Below are positions 1-5,145 of a DNA stretch of 7,062 nucleotides, one piece after another (the first letter of the stretch is position 1; the number at the start of each line of letters is the position of its first letter). The notes under the pieces were generated by a model that was not told the origin of the DNA, searched no databases, and was given only the letters and a program-made list of their open reading frames with translations. The position numbers and the translations under genes are program-made. The DNA is from an archaeon CG07_land_8_20_14_0_80_38_8 (GTDB lineage Archaea; Nanobdellota; Nanobdellia; Tiddalikarchaeales; Tiddalikarchaeaceae): the NCBI GenBank assembly GCA_002779595.1, contig PEWF01000011.1, positions 1-7,062 of the forward strand, read 5' to 3'.

Positions 1-573
1 ATAAATTATTTGTCAGAGAATATGATGTGGTGCGCTCCAAAGGATTTAATGGAGGAATACTGGGCTGATAATAAGTCATTCGCGCCCTACTCAAGTTTTG
101 ATTTCAGCGGTGCAACAGTTGACGAATTCAAATGCGGTTCTGACTCCCTTGAAAAGGACGACCCTGACAGGTTATACGTTGACTCATCAGCATGCCTGCC
201 AGGCTCAATAGCTGCGTGCTCGTTCAGCGAGATAAGCGGCTACGACTCGTCATCAGGCGATGATGAATCATTAAAAATTGACGGTTGCGGAAAAATAGTC
301 ATAACTTATTATGACTATTTTAACTGGCAGTCATTCCTTACTTATCAGAGAACAGGTGATAATTATGAAGCGTGCGGGCACGTGGATGTGTTCAATAATT
401 TCGAGCCAATAATAAGAAAACTCCCTAAAAATTGGTGGGAAGTTTCAGTTATTGACTTAATATTAGGAAACGCCCCCGAAGCAGACATTATAGGAGTAAG
501 GCATGCAAACCAAATACTCATATGCTACGAAAAATATGACACTGACTCTGACGGTGACTGCCAATGGGAATGA
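1..573 (+). CDS. C-terminal part of a secreted or surface Cys-containing protein (5' truncated)
   Basis: The frame is open from base 1 to a TGA at 571-573, giving 190 visible residues. The TTG at 10 has no ribosome binding site, so the true start almost certainly lies upstream of the window. I do not recognise the family. The visible part is acidic and rich in Ser, Asp and Tyr, with eight cysteines (visible residues 11, 45, 65, 73, 96, 125, 175, 187), an even number compatible with disulfides outside the cell. It has no membrane segment; any anchor would be in the missing N-terminus, as in the downstream genes. The last residues hold DTDSDGD (180-186), which resembles the start of a Ca-binding DxDxDG loop, but the chain ends before a full EF-hand loop. 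The stop overlaps the next gene's start. By context it is a surface subunit of the same system; this is inference. Confidence 0.8.
   Translation: MNYLSENMMWCAPKDLMEEYWADNKSFAPYSSFDFSGATVDEFKCGSDSLEKDDPDRLYVDSSACLPGSIAACSFSEISGYDSSSGDDESLKIDGCGKIVITYYDYFNWQSFLTYQRTGDNYEACGHVDVFNNFEPIIRKLPKNWWEVSVIDLILGNAPEADIIGVRHANQILICYEKYDTDSDGDCQWE
553..557 (+). promoter_or_regulatory. Shine-Dalgarno-like GGTGA before the first mini-pilin
   Basis: GGTGA matches the complement of the archaeal 16S rRNA 3' end. It lies inside the end of the preceding gene, 6 nt before an ATG at 564 and 12 nt before an ATG at 570. The spacing favours 564, while signal-peptide length relative to sister proteins favours 570, so it does not settle the start. 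Confidence 0.4.
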
Positions 574-716
574 AAAAATCGCAGATTGACATAACAACAG
601 GCATTATAATAATGGTAATTATAATATTACTGTTCATATTATTGCTTGCAGGGCTTGGTTCAGGAGGTTCAGGATTATTGGACAATTTGGGAAACGTTTT
701 CGGCAATTTAACATAA
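570..716 (+). CDS. 48-aa mini-pilin-like protein with class III-type signal
   Basis: This very small protein starts MKKSQIDITT and then has an almost pure Ile/Leu/Val helix at about residues 11-30, a Gly/Ser linker (residues 28-35) and a short amphipathic tail ending NVFGNLT. The K-K-S-Q-x-D arrangement just before the helix resembles archaeal class III signals, where a prepilin/preflagellin peptidase cuts before Q; cleavage after Ser4 is my inference. It contains no cysteine. The ATG overlaps the upstream TGA by 4 nt (ATGA), so the two are probably translationally coupled. An in-frame ATG at 564 would add Met-Gly and sits better with the GGTGA at 553. A pilin-core subunit is the best reading; a generic small membrane peptide is the alternative. 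Confidence 0.75.
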   Translation: MKKSQIDITTGIIIMVIIILLFILLLAGLGSGGSGLLDNLGNVFGNLT

Positions 717-719
717 TTC

Positions 720-727
720 TTATAATA
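720..727 (+). promoter_or_regulatory. TATA-like box for the 752 gene
   Basis: TTATAATA is centred about 28 nt upstream of the ATG at 752 and lies in the 35-nt gap after the 570-716 gene. That spacing puts transcription start at or next to the ATG, as in archaeal leaderless mRNAs. No Shine-Dalgarno is visible before this ATG, which fits. Confidence 0.5.
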
Positions 728-751
728 AAGCAGTGATTTATTATTCAAATA

Positions 752-907
752 ATGAACAAGAAGGCAGAAATTGAAATAGACAACATGATAAGTTTTATCC
801 TGCTTGCAGTGGGAATATTATTATTAGTCCTGCTAATAATAGGAATAGTTGACAATATAGACACTATCGGCAAAGTAATAGAGGATTCACTGGAGGGATT
901 ATTTTGA
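752..907 (+). CDS. 51-aa mini-pilin-like protein, signal variant with Glu in place of Gln
   Basis: The product starts MNKKAEIEIDNM and has a hydrophobic helix from about residue 13 to 33, followed by a short charged amphipathic tail (NIDTIGKVIEDSLEGLF). It has no cysteine. The N-terminus matches its neighbours in layout (basic residues, small residue, Q/E, hydrophobic, acidic, hydrophobic), but has Glu where the classic signal has Gln. The start is set by the ATG directly downstream of a leaderless-type TATA box; there is no other upstream start of similar merit. The stop overlaps the next gene's TTG start. Probably a filament-core or membrane-anchored pilin-like subunit, inferred from the signal pattern, size and neighbours. 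At this length it falls under common gene-calling limits. Confidence 0.75.
   Translation: MNKKAEIEIDNMISFILLAVGILLLVLLIIGIVDNIDTIGKVIEDSLEGLF
892..897 (+). promoter_or_regulatory. Shine-Dalgarno GGAGGG supporting a TTG start
   Basis: GGAGGG lies 6 nt before the TTG at 904 and inside the end of the 752 gene. It is the main evidence that the next gene starts at TTG 904, not at the in-frame ATG 928, which would delete the signal sequence. Confidence 0.6.
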
Positions 908-1086
908 ACAGAAAATCAGAGCTTGAAATGAAAATGGTAATAGTCATAATAATTGCAATATTCACCCTTGCAATCCTGCTAATTTACATATTCACCACTC
1001 CCGGAGGGCCTAAAGACTTAATTGACAAAGTCCTTGCATTCCTTGACTCAACCACTAATTACGTTACCGCAACGAGTAACATTTAA
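904..1086 (+). CDS. 60-aa mini-pilin-like protein, TTG start
   Basis: From TTG 904 the protein begins MNRKSELEMKM, with a helix at about residues 11-30, a TTPGGP turn (31-36) and a polar tail of about 24 residues containing an amphipathic stretch (KDLIDKVLAFLD). It has no cysteine. The TTG overlaps the preceding TGA (TTGA) and has a good Shine-Dalgarno at 892, so translation is probably coupled to the 752 gene. The K-S-E-L-E pattern aligns with the K-A-E-I-E of the 752 product, which suggests the two are related or co-assembled. Its stop codon lies within the AT-rich element that forms the next promoter. A pilin-like role is inferred; no domain beyond the helix can be recognised. Confidence 0.75.
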   Translation: MNRKSELEMKMVIVIIIAIFTLAILLIYIFTTPGGPKDLIDKVLAFLDSTTNYVTATSNI

Positions 1087-1089
1087 AAA
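1082..1089 (+). promoter_or_regulatory. TATA-like box for the 1113 gene
   Basis: TTTAAAAA is centred about 27 nt before the ATG at 1113 and overlaps the TAA stop (1084-1086) of the preceding gene. The spacing fits a leaderless transcript, and no Shine-Dalgarno precedes the ATG. A second AT-rich run, ATATAAAT at about 1098-1105, is too close to the ATG to be a TATA box for it. Confidence 0.5.
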
Positions 1090-1112
1090 ATCCCGGAATA
1101 TAAATTCTTGTT

Positions 1113-1589
1113 ATGAGACAAGCTCAGGAATTATCCTTGAACTTAATAGTAATAGGCGCTCTGGCATTGCTGGTTTTGTTAATAGTTGGAGGAGTCCTTA
1201 TCTTCGGAGGAGGGGACTTCATTAATTCAATTATGGGTTTAGGGCCAAGCGATGAACAGGTGCTGGTTACTTCATTTGGTTCAGCATGCCAAAGCAGGTG
1301 CAGTATCCTGAAAACGCAGGTAGACAGCAATGACTTGACAGCAACGTCGCCGTCATCGCAGACAATTAGTTTTCTGAAAAGCTACTGCTGCGAGGCAAGC
1401 GATTTGAATCAGAATGGAATCTACGAAGCATCAGGCAGTTTAGGAGCAGAAATTTGCGGATCATTTTATGACTGCAAAGTAGGAACACTAAGTTCACTAC
1501 TATTCTGCAGAACAGTGCCTGAGAAAGTAAGCAGAGATTTCACCAGCATAGGAGATACTGATGAATTTGATGTTTGTGGATTGAACTGA
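1113..1589 (+). CDS. 158-aa Cys-rich pilin-like protein with class III-type signal
   Basis: The N-terminus MRQAQELSLN is followed by a hydrophobic helix at about residues 11-31, a Gly-rich break (FGGGDF, 31-36) and a globular domain. The domain has eight cysteines (59, 63, 92, 93, 115, 121, 132, 155), including C-x3-C and a CC pair, enough for four disulfides. Residues 97-105, DLNQNGIYE, resemble a dockerin-like Ca-binding loop (DxNxNG followed by Tyr-Glu). The Q-E-L-S-L signal followed by a Val/Leu/Ile-rich helix is a style I associate with small secreted proteins of Woesearchaeota-type genomes, from memory. It is the only gene in the small-pilin block with a full extracellular domain, so it may be a minor, adhesive or capping subunit; that is inference. 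The start is set by the ATG downstream of a leaderless TATA box. Confidence 0.85.
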   Translation: MRQAQELSLNLIVIGALALLVLLIVGGVLIFGGGDFINSIMGLGPSDEQVLVTSFGSACQSRCSILKTQVDSNDLTATSPSSQTISFLKSYCCEASDLNQNGIYEASGSLGAEICGSFYDCKVGTLSSLLFCRTVPEKVSRDFTSIGDTDEFDVCGLN

Positions 1590-1590
1590 A

Positions 1591-1764
1591 ATGAACCGTA
1601 AAAGTCAGGAATTAAGTTTGCAGACAGTAGTTATAATTATAATACTATTGTTAGTTTTAATAGTTATAATAGGCTTCGTTGGAGGGCAGCTCACAAGCAT
1701 GCTGGAAAATTTAGGAATATTCGGGCAGAACGTTGGGGACGATTTGAACAACGTAGACATATGA
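1591..1764 (+). CDS. 57-aa mini-pilin-like protein with QELSL signal
   Basis: This gene begins one base after the stop of the 1113 gene. The product starts MNRKSQELSLQT, has a dense Val/Ile/Leu helix at about residues 12-30, then GG and a polar, Asn/Asp-rich tail (31-57) without cysteine. The QELSL[NQ] motif is shared with the 158-aa neighbour and not with the other mini-pilins, so the two form a matched pair in sequence as well as position. Only a weak Shine-Dalgarno (TGTGGA, about 1575-1580) is visible; translation probably depends on coupling to the upstream gene. A filament-core subunit partnered with the 158-aa protein is a reasonable inference. An alternative is an unrelated small membrane peptide. 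Confidence 0.75.
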   Translation: MNRKSQELSLQTVVIIIILLLVLIVIIGFVGGQLTSMLENLGIFGQNVGDDLNNVDI

Positions 1765-1779
1765 ATATGAGGAACAAGT

Positions 1780-1787
1780 TTTTTAAT
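1780..1787 (+). promoter_or_regulatory. TATA-like box for the 1811 gene, with a T-run
   Basis: TTTTTAAT is centred about 27 nt upstream of ATG 1811, in the 46-nt gap after the 1591 gene. The T-run at 1779-1784 could also act as an archaeal oligo-T terminator for the upstream unit. No Shine-Dalgarno precedes ATG 1811, consistent with leaderless translation. Confidence 0.45.
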
Positions 1788-1810
1788 TCATCAACTATCT
1801 TCTTTTAATA

Positions 1811-2863
1811 ATGTCTGCTGACGTAACAGGATTTTTAACAGTAGTAATGATGGGCTTGACAACAATGATAGCTATCATAGGAGGATACTTATTATTGAAC
1901 TCCGCAGTAAACAACATAGTAAGGGAGAACGCTTACTACACTTTCACAAGGATTGCAGACACAATATCAAACTCAATGCAGTCAAGCTCTGCAAGCGCCA
2001 CGAACCTGCACTTAACACCTAAGTACGTAATATTCACAGCATACTTCCCGAGCGAGTATGACGTCCCGTACTTCGCTTTTGACGGGCAGAGAATGAACCA
2101 CATAGCAGTTAATCAGGAGGATAAAGGGTTCTTCAGGACAATAAAAGAGTCAAGCAGCGGCGACTCAGTTTACAATGAAGGAGTGCCTTCAAGGGAGGAA
2201 TTATTAAAATGCGTGAATGACGCGTGCATATGCATAGGCGAGATGACAACTTATTTGTCGCTTGAACCCTCGCATTTAATACCTGGCGCGTGCGTTGAAA
2301 TCTGCTGGGGCGAGAACACCCCTGATTATGACGCGTGCCTAACAGATAATTACAACTCGTATTCAACCCCAAGAGAATTAATGCAGGAATGCAATGATGA
2401 ACTCGCATCAGATTCTGATAATGTGATGTGCAAAAAATGCGTTGATTACATGAACCATTACGACTCCAAATTAACCTTCCTAAATGAGGAAGGCTATAAT
2501 GTTCTAATGATTGACGTTGCTGACATTGGCAGTTCAAATGCTGTTAATTACAACAAATTATCCGACTTCTCAACAAGCACTAAGTACTCGTTCATACCAG
2601 TAATAATAGAATGCAAATCAATGAGTGAACTGGCATTATCAGCAGGAAGGAACAGTTACTGCACCCAGAACAAGCCGTACTTGTTCAATTACGTGAGCAG
2701 CGACGAGGAAAACAGGGGAATAATGGGAGTCTTAAGCGTGGATTCAGCCTACGAGGACGGCTTAATATTCAAATTAATAAACGTGGACTATTACCAGGAT
2801 GCAACAATACAGCCAAGCACGTGCTATGCTTACAATTCATTCGTGAAAACAGAAGGAGGATAA
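1811..2863 (+). CDS. 350-aa membrane-anchored Cys-rich protein, paralogue-like to the next gene
   Basis: An N-terminal hydrophobic segment at about residues 8-29 is followed by a large polar domain with 12 cysteines (134, 139, 141, 161, 165, 176, 194, 207, 210, 268, 284, 338). The clearest motif is KCVNDACIC (133-141), C-x4-C-x-C, with another Ala-Cys 20 residues later; the next gene has the same arrangement. There is no basic N-terminal class III signal; instead Arg38 and Arg47 follow the helix. I do not recognise a named family. The cysteine content suggests a folded, disulfide-stabilised domain outside the cell. The gene begins a unit with its own TATA-like box and is followed after 5 nt by the next start, whose Shine-Dalgarno lies in this gene's last codons. 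It could be a minor or tip subunit, or an independent surface protein. Confidence 0.85.
   Translation: MSADVTGFLTVVMMGLTTMIAIIGGYLLLNSAVNNIVRENAYYTFTRIADTISNSMQSSSASATNLHLTPKYVIFTAYFPSEYDVPYFAFDGQRMNHIAVNQEDKGFFRTIKESSSGDSVYNEGVPSREELLKCVNDACICIGEMTTYLSLEPSHLIPGACVEICWGENTPDYDACLTDNYNSYSTPRELMQECNDELASDSDNVMCKKCVDYMNHYDSKLTFLNEEGYNVLMIDVADIGSSNAVNYNKLSDFSTSTKYSFIPVIIECKSMSELALSAGRNSYCTQNKPYLFNYVSSDEENRGIMGVLSVDSAYEDGLIFKLINVDYYQDATIQPSTCYAYNSFVKTEGG
2855..2859 (+). promoter_or_regulatory. Shine-Dalgarno GGAGG fixing the start at 2869
   Basis: GGAGG sits 9 nt before ATG 2869. This supports 2869 over a longer reading from GTG 2821, which would overlap the upstream gene by 43 nt and place a basic RENRRR stretch before the hydrophobic segment. 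Confidence 0.7.
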
Positions 2864-2868
2864 TTAAA

Positions 2869-3897
2869 ATGCCTATAGCGGACTTACTGCAGCAAGTGGT
2901 GAATTTCTTCCCAGTAGTCATAGTCATAGTTGTGATAATTGCACTAATATCTCCATTCATCTCATCCACTTCGCTTAACATTGACTCATCATTTAATGAC
3001 ATATGCAAAGACGGCGACGTGGGAATACTATACGACTTAAATTATGATTCGCAGACAAGCCTGGCGCAGTTCATGCTGTCCCAGTCATTCCTGAGCACTG
3101 AAGATATTGACATGAAACTTGTTTACCCGAGAAACACGTTCGACATAATATCCTCACTATTTGACAATACTAACTGCAACATGGAAGACAAGATTAACTT
3201 ATATTCAAACCAGTATTTTGAAAGGAAGAATTCAAACTTTTTAGAGCAATGCGTTAATAATGCGTGCTTATGCGTTGTGAAAACAAGGGCGGATTACATG
3301 GCTTATGATCACCTGCAGTTAACTGCGTGCTTCCCGAGACTATACTCCTACAAACCAGCGCATGATTATTTCAACAATAATTTCCCTGCAACATGCGTTT
3401 CTGATTTGGCAAGCTTCACAACAGCAATACAAACCACTCTTGACTATTTGAACGCTGATGACAACAGCGCGGAATCGCAGGCAATAATTGACTGCTACTA
3501 CTTATTCTCAGACTTAGGATACTCAGAAGACAAGACGAGCAAGTACGCTTACACTTACTCAGGAAGCCCGGGAAAATACTTATTGCTCATCAATAACAAG
3601 AACGGCGACTTATTAAGCCAGGGCGCGGAAGTAATGGAGGATGCTTTAAATGATTATTACAGCCTGACAAAAGCAGGACTGTTCACAGAAGTGTCAACGT
3701 GCTACTCAATTCCTGTTGAGGACAAATGCTACTGCCCTTACATTTCAAATTTTATGACCTCAGGAAACCAAGGATTATTCCTAGGAATCGCAGGCTCCAA
3801 GTACTTGATAGGCGAGAAATCCCTTGACGTGGATTCCTTCATAATGCAGTTGGACAATACAGGCTCATCATGCCAGATGAACGTTCAAATAACTTGA
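2869..3897 (+). CDS. 342-aa membrane-anchored Cys-rich protein sharing the C-x4-C-x-C motif
   Basis: The protein starts MPIADLLQQV with a hydrophobic helix at about residues 15-31 (PVVIVIVVIIALIS). The rest is polar with 12 cysteines (46, 103, 128, 133, 135, 154, 176, 209, 278, 287, 289, 335). QCVNNACLC (127-135) closely matches KCVNDACIC of the upstream protein, at a similar position, and is followed 19 residues later by another Ala-Cys. Similar length, equal cysteine count and shared motif suggest an old tandem duplication, although most of the remaining sequence has diverged. A second C-x-C (287-289) is unique to this protein. The start is chosen from the Shine-Dalgarno at 2855. The gene lies 5 nt after its neighbour, so co-transcription is likely. 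Function unknown; an extracellular role is inferred from anchor and cysteines. Confidence 0.85.
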   Translation: MPIADLLQQVVNFFPVVIVIVVIIALISPFISSTSLNIDSSFNDICKDGDVGILYDLNYDSQTSLAQFMLSQSFLSTEDIDMKLVYPRNTFDIISSLFDNTNCNMEDKINLYSNQYFERKNSNFLEQCVNNACLCVVKTRADYMAYDHLQLTACFPRLYSYKPAHDYFNNNFPATCVSDLASFTTAIQTTLDYLNADDNSAESQAIIDCYYLFSDLGYSEDKTSKYAYTYSGSPGKYLLLINNKNGDLLSQGAEVMEDALNDYYSLTKAGLFTEVSTCYSIPVEDKCYCPYISNFMTSGNQGLFLGIAGSKYLIGEKSLDVDSFIMQLDNTGSSCQMNVQIT

Positions 3898-3904
3898 AAA
3901 ACTC

Positions 3905-3912
3905 TTTTAAAA
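3905..3912 (+). promoter_or_regulatory. TATA-like box for the 3934 operon
   Basis: TTTTAAAA is centred about 25-26 nt before ATG 3934, in the 36-nt gap after the previous stop. An A-rich run (GAAAAAC, about 3896-3902) just upstream could serve as the BRE. No Shine-Dalgarno precedes this ATG. It probably drives the overlapping genes 3934, 5142, 6119 and 6670 together. Confidence 0.5.
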
Positions 3913-3933
3913 CCCCGAATAATTAATTAATAT

Positions 3934-5145
3934 ATGCCAATTGAAGGCATTTCAATGAGTACAGTATTCAGTTTGGTAACAGTGAGTTTGGCGCTTTCAT
4001 TGTCAGCTTTTTTAGGCGCCAGCTACTTAAGACCTTCATTTGACATAGCCAGCATAATGTCCAGCGTTGCTTATGACATAGCAGCAATGTATGACATAGC
4101 ATACACCCTGCCCGGAGAAGTGACAATAAATTATTACGGGCCAAGCGCGTGCAAATGGAATTATAACCAGCTGAGCACGTCAGCAGCAGCATTCCACTGC
4201 GTGAGCGGGGAAGCAGTGGTGATAAACACGGTCCAAGTTAGTAAAGAATTATTATTTGTCACGAACGACCTTTACATGAATTATGACTATGACAATTACC
4301 CAGGACCAACAGCGCTGCCACCTGACGCCATTTACTACCCTCGCCCTGCAACCGGCAGGATATCAATTGATTATTACAATGCGCAAATCTGCCCTTTCTC
4401 TGACGTTTCATTCCAGTACTGCGATTTGGCATCAGCAGATTTCGGCGCCAGCTGCACAGACATTGACTTCATAACAGCGGAAACTCCTTACAACGTGAAA
4501 GTTGAAGACTACTCATTCGTGGTAAGCAAGAAGAACGTTGGAAATTATTACTACACAATTGACACAATACCAAGCAATCCTGACAATTTAGTCAAATTCC
4601 TGTCACTAACTGCGAATATTTACACAGAATTATGCAATAATCCACTAATGTTAAAGGATGAGAATAATAATATTGATTACTCAATAGCTTACAATGACGG
4701 AGCAGGCAGTATAAACACGTGGACTCTTGACGGAAGCTCAGACACTCCGGCATTGGGAAATGATGAAACTTTCGGCAATTTCGTGCACTTACTGCAGGGA
4801 TACAGGTGGCACGTGTACGACAATAACTTGTTATGCCAAGAGAGGCTGATTCTTGATGAGGATTACGCAGATGGGGCAACCATTGAAGGATTAAAATTAA
4901 ATGATTACGTAGTGGATTACTGCTTTGAAATGGACACATTAATACTAAGAAACCCTTGCGATTCAGTAAAAAGCGTTGAATTCGCGCAAAATTTTATAAC
5001 AAGAGTTAATAATGAATACAATTATTACGCGAGCTCCTCATCCTGCCTGAAACCATACATTACTTACGACGTGGCGAACCAGAAAATGATAATAGGAGCG
5101 CTGCCGGCAAACTTTAACAAATTCACAGGAGAGTGCAGCAATTGA
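3934..5145 (+). CDS. 403-aa membrane-anchored Tyr/Asn-rich surface protein
   Basis: The N-terminus MPIEGISMST leads into a hydrophobic segment at about residues 11-31, followed by YLRPSFD. Residues 45-73 read as a short helix with repeated Ala-Tyr/Met-Tyr-Asp-Ile-Ala units leading into LPGEVTINYYGPSAC, a helix, Pro-Gly turn and beta-strand arrangement that I associate, from memory, with anchored surface proteins of DPANN archaea. The remainder is unusually rich in Tyr, Asn and Asp, with 11 cysteines (73, 89, 153, 163, 174, 234, 301, 330, 342, 371, 401); the odd number leaves one free or paired between subunits. The start is the ATG after a leaderless-type TATA box. The next gene begins at an overlap with this stop. 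Large size and composition suggest an exposed, binding or tip subunit; this is inference and no catalytic motif is seen. Confidence 0.85.
   Translation: MPIEGISMSTVFSLVTVSLALSLSAFLGASYLRPSFDIASIMSSVAYDIAAMYDIAYTLPGEVTINYYGPSACKWNYNQLSTSAAAFHCVSGEAVVINTVQVSKELLFVTNDLYMNYDYDNYPGPTALPPDAIYYPRPATGRISIDYYNAQICPFSDVSFQYCDLASADFGASCTDIDFITAETPYNVKVEDYSFVVSKKNVGNYYYTIDTIPSNPDNLVKFLSLTANIYTELCNNPLMLKDENNNIDYSIAYNDGAGSINTWTLDGSSDTPALGNDETFGNFVHLLQGYRWHVYDNNLLCQERLILDEDYADGATIEGLKLNDYVVDYCFEMDTLILRNPCDSVKSVEFAQNFITRVNNEYNYYASSSSCLKPYITYDVANQKMIIGALPANFNKFTGECSN
5127..5131 (+). promoter_or_regulatory. Shine-Dalgarno AGGAG supporting TTG 5142
   Basis: AGGAG lies 10 nt before the TTG at 5142 and only 1 nt before the alternative GTG at 5133. 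Spacing therefore supports TTG 5142, which also gives the N-terminus MKRKSQIEI expected for a class III-type signal. Confidence 0.6.

Noticed and set aside
538..573. Complete EF-hand at the end of the first protein
   Set aside because: DTDSDGD matches only the first half of the loop; the protein ends before the position-12 ligand, so I call it only a resemblance.
1022..1225. + strand frame of 67 codons overlapping the 904 and 1113 genes
   Set aside because: It crosses the promoter and both neighbouring genes in another frame, has no ribosome binding site and no hydrophobic N-terminus like the rest.
1779..1784. T-run as a dedicated terminator
   Set aside because: Six T residues could terminate archaeal transcription, but the run merges with the TATA-like box and cannot be separated from it by sequence alone.
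1761..1808. 15-codon frame starting MNMRNKFF in the 46-nt gap
   Set aside because: It is too short, has no ribosome binding site and coincides with the likely promoter of the 1811 gene.
2821..2868. Longer N-terminus for the 342-aa protein from GTG 2821
   Set aside because: It would overlap the upstream gene by 43 nt; ATG 2869 has a GGAGG at good spacing.
4283..4474. + strand 63-codon frame inside the 403-aa gene
   Set aside because: It is out of frame with a long, well-supported gene and has no start signal.
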